Of a stretch of DNA of 64,000 nt, positions 60,978 through 64,000 are shown piece after piece. The notes under the pieces were generated by a model. It searched no databases. It worked only from the letters and a program-made list of their open reading frames with translations, and was not told the origin of the DNA. Position 1 is the first letter of the stretch, and every line of letters starts with the position of its first letter. A program made the translations under genes and the position numbers. The stretch lies in the NCBI GenBank assembly GCA_031290985.1, contig JARLJW010000092.1, positions 50,640-114,639 on the forward strand, written 5' to 3'. The DNA is from Verrucomicrobiia bacterium. GTDB taxonomy: Bacteria > Verrucomicrobiota > Verrucomicrobiia > Limisphaerales > UBA11358.

Positions 60978-61961
60978 TTACGGCGTCGCCGACAGCCGCG
61001 GCTTCAACACATCAATGCGCTGCCGCGCCTGCAACGCCAGCGGCGAATTCGCGTCCAGCGACAGCACGTCGTTGTAATACACCACCGCGCCCGCCCACTT
61101 GTGATTGGACTCGTAATATTTTGCGATCTCAAAACTGCCGCGCACCTGTTCGGCCTTGAGCTTCACCATCGCCTGCTGGGCGGTGGCGACACGCGAATCA
61201 TCGGGATAAAACGTGATGAAATCCGTGTACGCCGCAATGGCCTTCGCCGCCGCGCTCTGGTCGTATTCCGCGGTGTCCGCCTGCTTTTGCCACGACACCC
61301 CCGCGCGATACATCGCGTCCGCCGCGATGTCCGGCTGGTCATGGTAACGGTCGGCCGCCAGCTCGTAGGCCTTCACCGCATCGGCAAAATCCTTTTGCTT
61401 CTCGCGCGCCGCACCCACGCGCAACTGCGCGTGTGGGGCGATCGAACTATAGGGGCCGTTGCCCACAATCTTGTCGTAGAGCTTCGCCGTCTCATCCATC
61501 GAAGAGTAAAGCGGGATCAGGTTCCAGAGGCGGAAAAACTCGCCGCCGAGAAAACGGTTGGCGATTTCATACTGGCGCACCAGCACCTCGTTGTATTCGC
61601 CGCTCTTGGGATATTTCTCGATGATGTTCTGGTACGCATTGAACGCCGCCTCATCCTTGTGCTGATGCTCCAGGCAACGGCCCACCAGGTATTCCGCGCG
61701 CGGCGCGTAGTCGGACAACGGCCAGATCCGCAGAATGCGGTGCGCCGCATGCATCGTGGTGGCGAAATCCTTGGCCTTGAAAGCATCCTCCGCCACCTGG
61801 AGCTGCTCCTTCGCGCGCGGACGCTGCCACTTGCCGTTTTCACCGTAAGATTCGTAATACCAGCCCTCACCCGGGATGAACACGAGCGGCGCGGGCGAAC
61901 GCAGGGGCGTCAGCGCCAGAAGCGTGACGGCCAAGATCCAAAATGCCAGACGTCTTGCCAT
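60978..61961 (-). CDS. BamD/YfiO-like TPR outer-membrane assembly protein
   Basis: 327 residues from ATG 61961. Signal-type N-terminus (LAFWILAVTLLALTPLRSPAP) without a lipobox Cys, then tetratricopeptide repeats: EQLQVAEDAFKAKDFATTMH, APRAEYLVGRCLEHQHKDEA, FNAYQNIIEKYPKSGEYNEV, AYTDFITFYPDDSRVATAQQ. Repeated 'YP.S' between helices is typical of BamD. BamD-like proteins fold beta-barrel outer membrane proteins with BamA. The missing lipobox is unusual and makes anchoring uncertain. Downstream, lptE is tightly linked. Confidence 0.78.
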   Translation of the reverse strand: MARRLAFWILAVTLLALTPLRSPAPLVFIPGEGWYYESYGENGKWQRPRAKEQLQVAEDAFKAKDFATTMHAAHRILRIWPLSDYAPRAEYLVGRCLEHQHKDEAAFNAYQNIIEKYPKSGEYNEVLVRQYEIANRFLGGEFFRLWNLIPLYSSMDETAKLYDKIVGNGPYSSIAPHAQLRVGAAREKQKDFADAVKAYELAADRYHDQPDIAADAMYRAGVSWQKQADTAEYDQSAAAKAIAAYTDFITFYPDDSRVATAQQAMVKLKAEQVRGSFEIAKYYESNHKWAGAVVYYNDVLSLDANSPLALQARQRIDVLKPRLSATP

Positions 61962-62002
61962 GTGCAAACGGTATCGGCCAGTGGCGGTCAAGTCAAAGCC
62001 AT

Positions 62003-62503
62003 TCAACCCCGGTACACGATCAAAACCCCGTAATCGGTCATGATCTTCTGCGTGCCCACATCGAACTGCTCATAATTGATCGTGTGGATGCCCGTGATGT
62101 TGGCCTCGCCCGCCTCCAGCAAAAATTTCGAGACCACCTCATCGAACTTGTCATGGCCGGATTCAATGCACTGCGCGCGGCGGATCGTATGGATCCGGAT
62201 CTTCTTTTCACCCTTCGCCGCCACCTCCAGCGGCGGCCTGGGTTTTTCGATCAGCGACGCGGTCGGCTTGTCGCTCACCGGCACCTTCAAGTGCAGCGCA
62301 ATCTTGGAGGCGGCCGAGGACGCGATCGCGCTGGGGGCCGGCGGCGGCGGCGTCACCGGCGGCAACGAGCCCGTCGTCACCTTGCCGGTCGCCGGGATGG
62401 TGATCGTCTGGTTGCAGGACGGGCACTCGATCTGCGAGCCCGCGCCGGATTGATCCACCGCCAGTTCCTGTTCGCAATTCGGGCAATTGAATACAATATC
62501 CAT
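62003..62503 (-). CDS. Zinc-ribbon protein of unknown function
   Basis: 166 residues. An N-terminal double CxxC zinc ribbon (FNCPNCEQELAVD...IECPSCNQTI, about 6-35) is common in Planctomycetes and Verrucomicrobiota. A Pro/Ala/Ser linker (about 45-95) precedes a small alpha-beta domain (IHTIRRAQCIESGHDKFDEV, ITGIHTINYEQF, DYGVLIVYRG). The ribbon may bind nucleic acid or protein. It is upstream of the bamD-like gene on the same strand with a 41-bp gap. Function unknown. Confidence 0.75.
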   Translation of the reverse strand: MDIVFNCPNCEQELAVDQSGAGSQIECPSCNQTITIPATGKVTTGSLPPVTPPPPAPSAIASSAASKIALHLKVPVSDKPTASLIEKPRPPLEVAAKGEKKIRIHTIRRAQCIESGHDKFDEVVSKFLLEAGEANITGIHTINYEQFDVGTQKIMTDYGVLIVYRG

Positions 62504-62678
62504 AATTCGCTGGAAATGATTTAGCCAGAGCCTAAATGCCCGGCCCGGAGCAAACCAGAAAATAATTCAACCCGTCGACGGCGCTGGCTTGAACTGTCGC
62601 TGCCCCGGAAACTGGCATTTTGCGGCATGATAAAAAAGTATTTTAGGTTGGATTTACTTGGATTCGGTTGGATTAGAG

Positions 62679-62697
62679 CGCGGGCGGCCCGCCCGCG
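62679..62697. repeat. GC-rich hairpin
   Basis: CGCGGGCG, GCC, CGCCCGCG: a perfect 8-bp stem. No T-run follows, so it is not a clear terminator. Confidence 0.5.
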
Positions 62698-62790
62698 TGG
62701 CCAACCCGAGCGGACTGGCCCGCGCGGCTCGCCCCGGCTCGTCCGGCCCGGACCGTGCCACTCGCCCCCCGTCACCTGTCACCTGCTTCA

Positions 62791-62820
62791 TGGTTTAACT
62801 TGGTTTAATTTGGTTTAATT
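62791..62820. repeat. 10-bp tandem repeats, three copies
   Basis: TGGTTTAACT followed by two copies of TGGTTTAATT. Confidence 0.85.
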
Positions 62821-62824
62821 TTTG

Positions 62825-63023
62825 CGTTTTCATTGGCCTTTTCGCAAATTTCCAACCGTCCAAAACGGACACATTTCCCCGTCCCCCGGTTGCCCGTGCG
62901 GCTCGCACTCATACGCCAGTACCGCGAACGCGCCAGCGTGTTTTGGACTGCGGTGGCAGAGCGCAGCGGCGACACCGCTTTCGCCTGCCACCGAAGCATC
63001 CGTGCCTTAAAACGCTGCTGCCA
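62825..63023. repeat. Dispersed noncoding repeat, copy A
   Basis: 199 bp matching 63192-63388. It includes a 9-bp inverted repeat CGGTGGCAG/CTGCCACCG (62951-62993) with an inner AGCGG/CCGCT pair, so the central part can form a cruciform or RNA hairpin. Confidence 0.8.
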
Positions 63024-63191
63024 ACCCGTGGACACCCATTCCTCATCACCGGCCGCTCCCGCCAACGCGGCCCCCCGGCAAAGACATTTAACAGAAGAAA
63101 ACAAAGGAAACGGAGCGGGCAGGCGGCTCATCCGGAGCCCCTGAAGTCCTTCGACTTCGTTCCCTCCGTTATCTTCTGTTGATTTGGTTTC

Positions 63192-63388
63192 CGTTTTCAT
63201 TGCTATTTCGCAAAATTCCAATCGCCCAAAACGGACACATTTCCTCCGTCCCCCGGTTGCCCGTGCGGCTCGCACCCGACCGCCCCCGCGAACGCGCCAG
63301 CGTGTTTTGGACTGCGGTGGCAGAGCGCAGCGGCGACACCGCTTTCGCCTGCCACCGAAGCATCCGTGCCTAAAAAACGCTGCTGCCA
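63192..63388. repeat. Dispersed noncoding repeat, copy B
   Basis: 197 bp matching copy A; the hairpin core is at 63315-63357 and is identical in both. The repeats lie 367 bp apart in the same orientation. Confidence 0.8.
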
Positions 63389-63474
63389 TTCCCCGCCACC
63401 CGTCACTCATCACCCGTCCCCCTGTGGCCGTACGCCAATTTGCCAGTCCGGCATCGGACTTAAAAAAATCAACA

Positions 63475-63502
63475 GTCGGATTCAGTCGGATTCAGCCGGA
63501 TA
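63475..63502. repeat. GTCGGATTCA tandem repeats
   Basis: Two perfect 10-bp copies and a partial third (GCCGGATA). Confidence 0.6.
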
Positions 63503-63837
63503 AATTCTAGCTTTGGGCCTCGAAACACCCGCTCGCCACACCATTCGGCATTCGACATTCGGCATTTACACATCCGCCTGCAATCTGGCCCATAAAAAAT
63601 AAAACTCACCGATAATATCCACACCCACGCCCTCCCGGCAACCCCCGCCCCGCAAATAAATCCAAGTATATTATTGAACGTTTTCCCAAAAAAACTGTCT
63701 GTATATTTAGCCGGCGAAAAGAAGAAAAAGCGGATCCGTGGCAACCCTCCAGTCGAACCGCACGCCCTTCCGTCCCTTCTGTCCCACATTGCCGCTCCAC
63801 CCTGCAGTACATATTCAAAATCAAATGCAAATCCCGG

Positions 63838-63885
63838 ACCGCGCCGGCTGGCGCGGTAGATCATGGCCCACGGTGAAACCGTGGG
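63838..63885. repeat. Two adjacent hairpins, REP-like
   Basis: ACCGCGCC, GGCT, GGCGCGGT (63838-63857), then CCCACGGT, GAA, ACCGTGGG (63867-63885). The second resembles extragenic palindromes associated with single-strand transposases, none of which is visible in the window. Confidence 0.5.
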
Positions 63886-63927
63886 TCTGGAGTTTGGCTT
63901 TAACTAGCTAAACCCCTTATTTTTTTA

Positions 63928-63956
63928 TTGACATATCTAGTTATATAACTAGTATT
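63928..63956 (+). promoter_or_regulatory. Promoter with embedded palindromic operator
   Basis: TTGACA at 63928-63933 and a 16-bp perfect palindrome CTAGTTATATAACTAG (63937-63952) in the spacer region; the weak TAGTAT -10 starts at 63950. A repressor bound there would block RNA polymerase. A partial copy (TAACTAGCTA) is at 63901. Confidence 0.55.
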
Positions 63957-63963
63957 GTCTTCT

Positions 63964-64000
63964 ATGGGTTCTCCCACTAAAGTTCAGCTCATTCAACGCA
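63964..64000 (+). CDS. Start of a gene cut by the window edge
   Basis: ATG followed by codons for GSPTKVQLIQR. The upstream promoter and palindrome support a real gene. The start recalls short AbrB-like or transposase-linked proteins that I have seen in this phylum, but 12 residues are too few to assign one. Confidence 0.4.
   Translation, partial: MGSPTKVQLIQR

Larger units (their letters stand above)
62504..63963. other. Repeat-rich noncoding region
   Basis: No convincing gene. It contains a 19-bp GC-rich hairpin (62679-62697), three perfect 10-bp tandem repeats (62791-62820), two copies of a dispersed ~198-bp repeat, 10-bp GTCGGATTCA tandems (63475-63502), and two hairpins near 63838-63885. 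Open frames here derive from the repeats. Confidence 0.6.

Noticed and set aside
61101..62033. 310-codon plus-strand frame opposite the BamD-like gene
   Set aside because: Shadow frame, basic composition, no motif, while the opposite strand has TPR repeats and a signal peptide.
62805..63510. Several short proteins encoded by the dispersed repeats
   Set aside because: The same peptide fragments recur because the DNA repeat recurs; hairpins interrupt the frames and no start signals are seen.

Overview
The window looks like a chromosome segment of a soil or freshwater Verrucomicrobiota bacterium, probably of the Pedosphaera/Limisphaera group. This is inferred from the gene mix: large secreted proteins with autotransporter-type beta-strand repeats, prepilin-like proteins with the H-X9-DG motif, PEP-CTERM anchors, RCC1-type repeats, many glycoside hydrolases, and dispersed noncoding repeats. 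No rRNA or marker gene is present to prove it.

Region 1 (1-32.2 kb) is a secreted glycan-degradation locus. The plus strand carries the 3' end of a LuxR-type regulator, a 1010-residue protein with four copies of a discoidin-like domain, a prepilin-like protein, a GH30 hydrolase, a sialate-O-acetylesterase-like protein sharing the same domain, a 2350-residue metzincin/beta-strand-repeat protein and a six-hairpin glycosidase. The minus strand carries a co-directional run: a LuxR regulator with a degenerate receiver, then a GH78 alpha-L-rhamnosidase, an SGNH esterase and a GH35 beta-galactosidase. A GH18-like protein follows on the plus strand. Rhamnose- and galactose-containing glycans with acyl esters are a reasonable inferred target. 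A 20-bp palindrome occurs both beside the truncated regulator and in the gap next to the intact one.

Region 2 (32.6-53.5 kb) is an integrated mobile element bounded by a perfect 48-bp direct repeat derived from the 5' half of a tRNA-Leu(CAG) gene. It encodes a tyrosine integrase beside the intact tRNA, an excisionase-like protein, a plasmid-type replication initiator followed by three iterons spaced exactly 32 bp apart, a ParA/ribbon-helix-helix partition pair, a MobF relaxase-helicase and a VirD4/TraG-like ATPase without membrane segments, coupled to a separate membrane protein. No mating-pore genes are seen, so it is best read as an integrative and mobilizable element that can probably replicate as a plasmid. 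Its cargo is an unusual coupled operon: a giant RCC1-repeat protein, two PEP-CTERM proteins and a PUR-alpha-like nucleic-acid-binding protein.

Region 3 (53.5-64 kb) is ordinary core chromosome: class II aldolase, Hsp20, an FHA-receiver-DUF4388 protein, lumazine synthase, a Ser/Thr kinase, LptE-like and BamD-like envelope proteins. It also holds a compact unannotated minus-strand unit (promoter, 35-codon ORF, terminator), a repeat-rich noncoding stretch and the first codons of a gene with a palindromic operator at the right edge.
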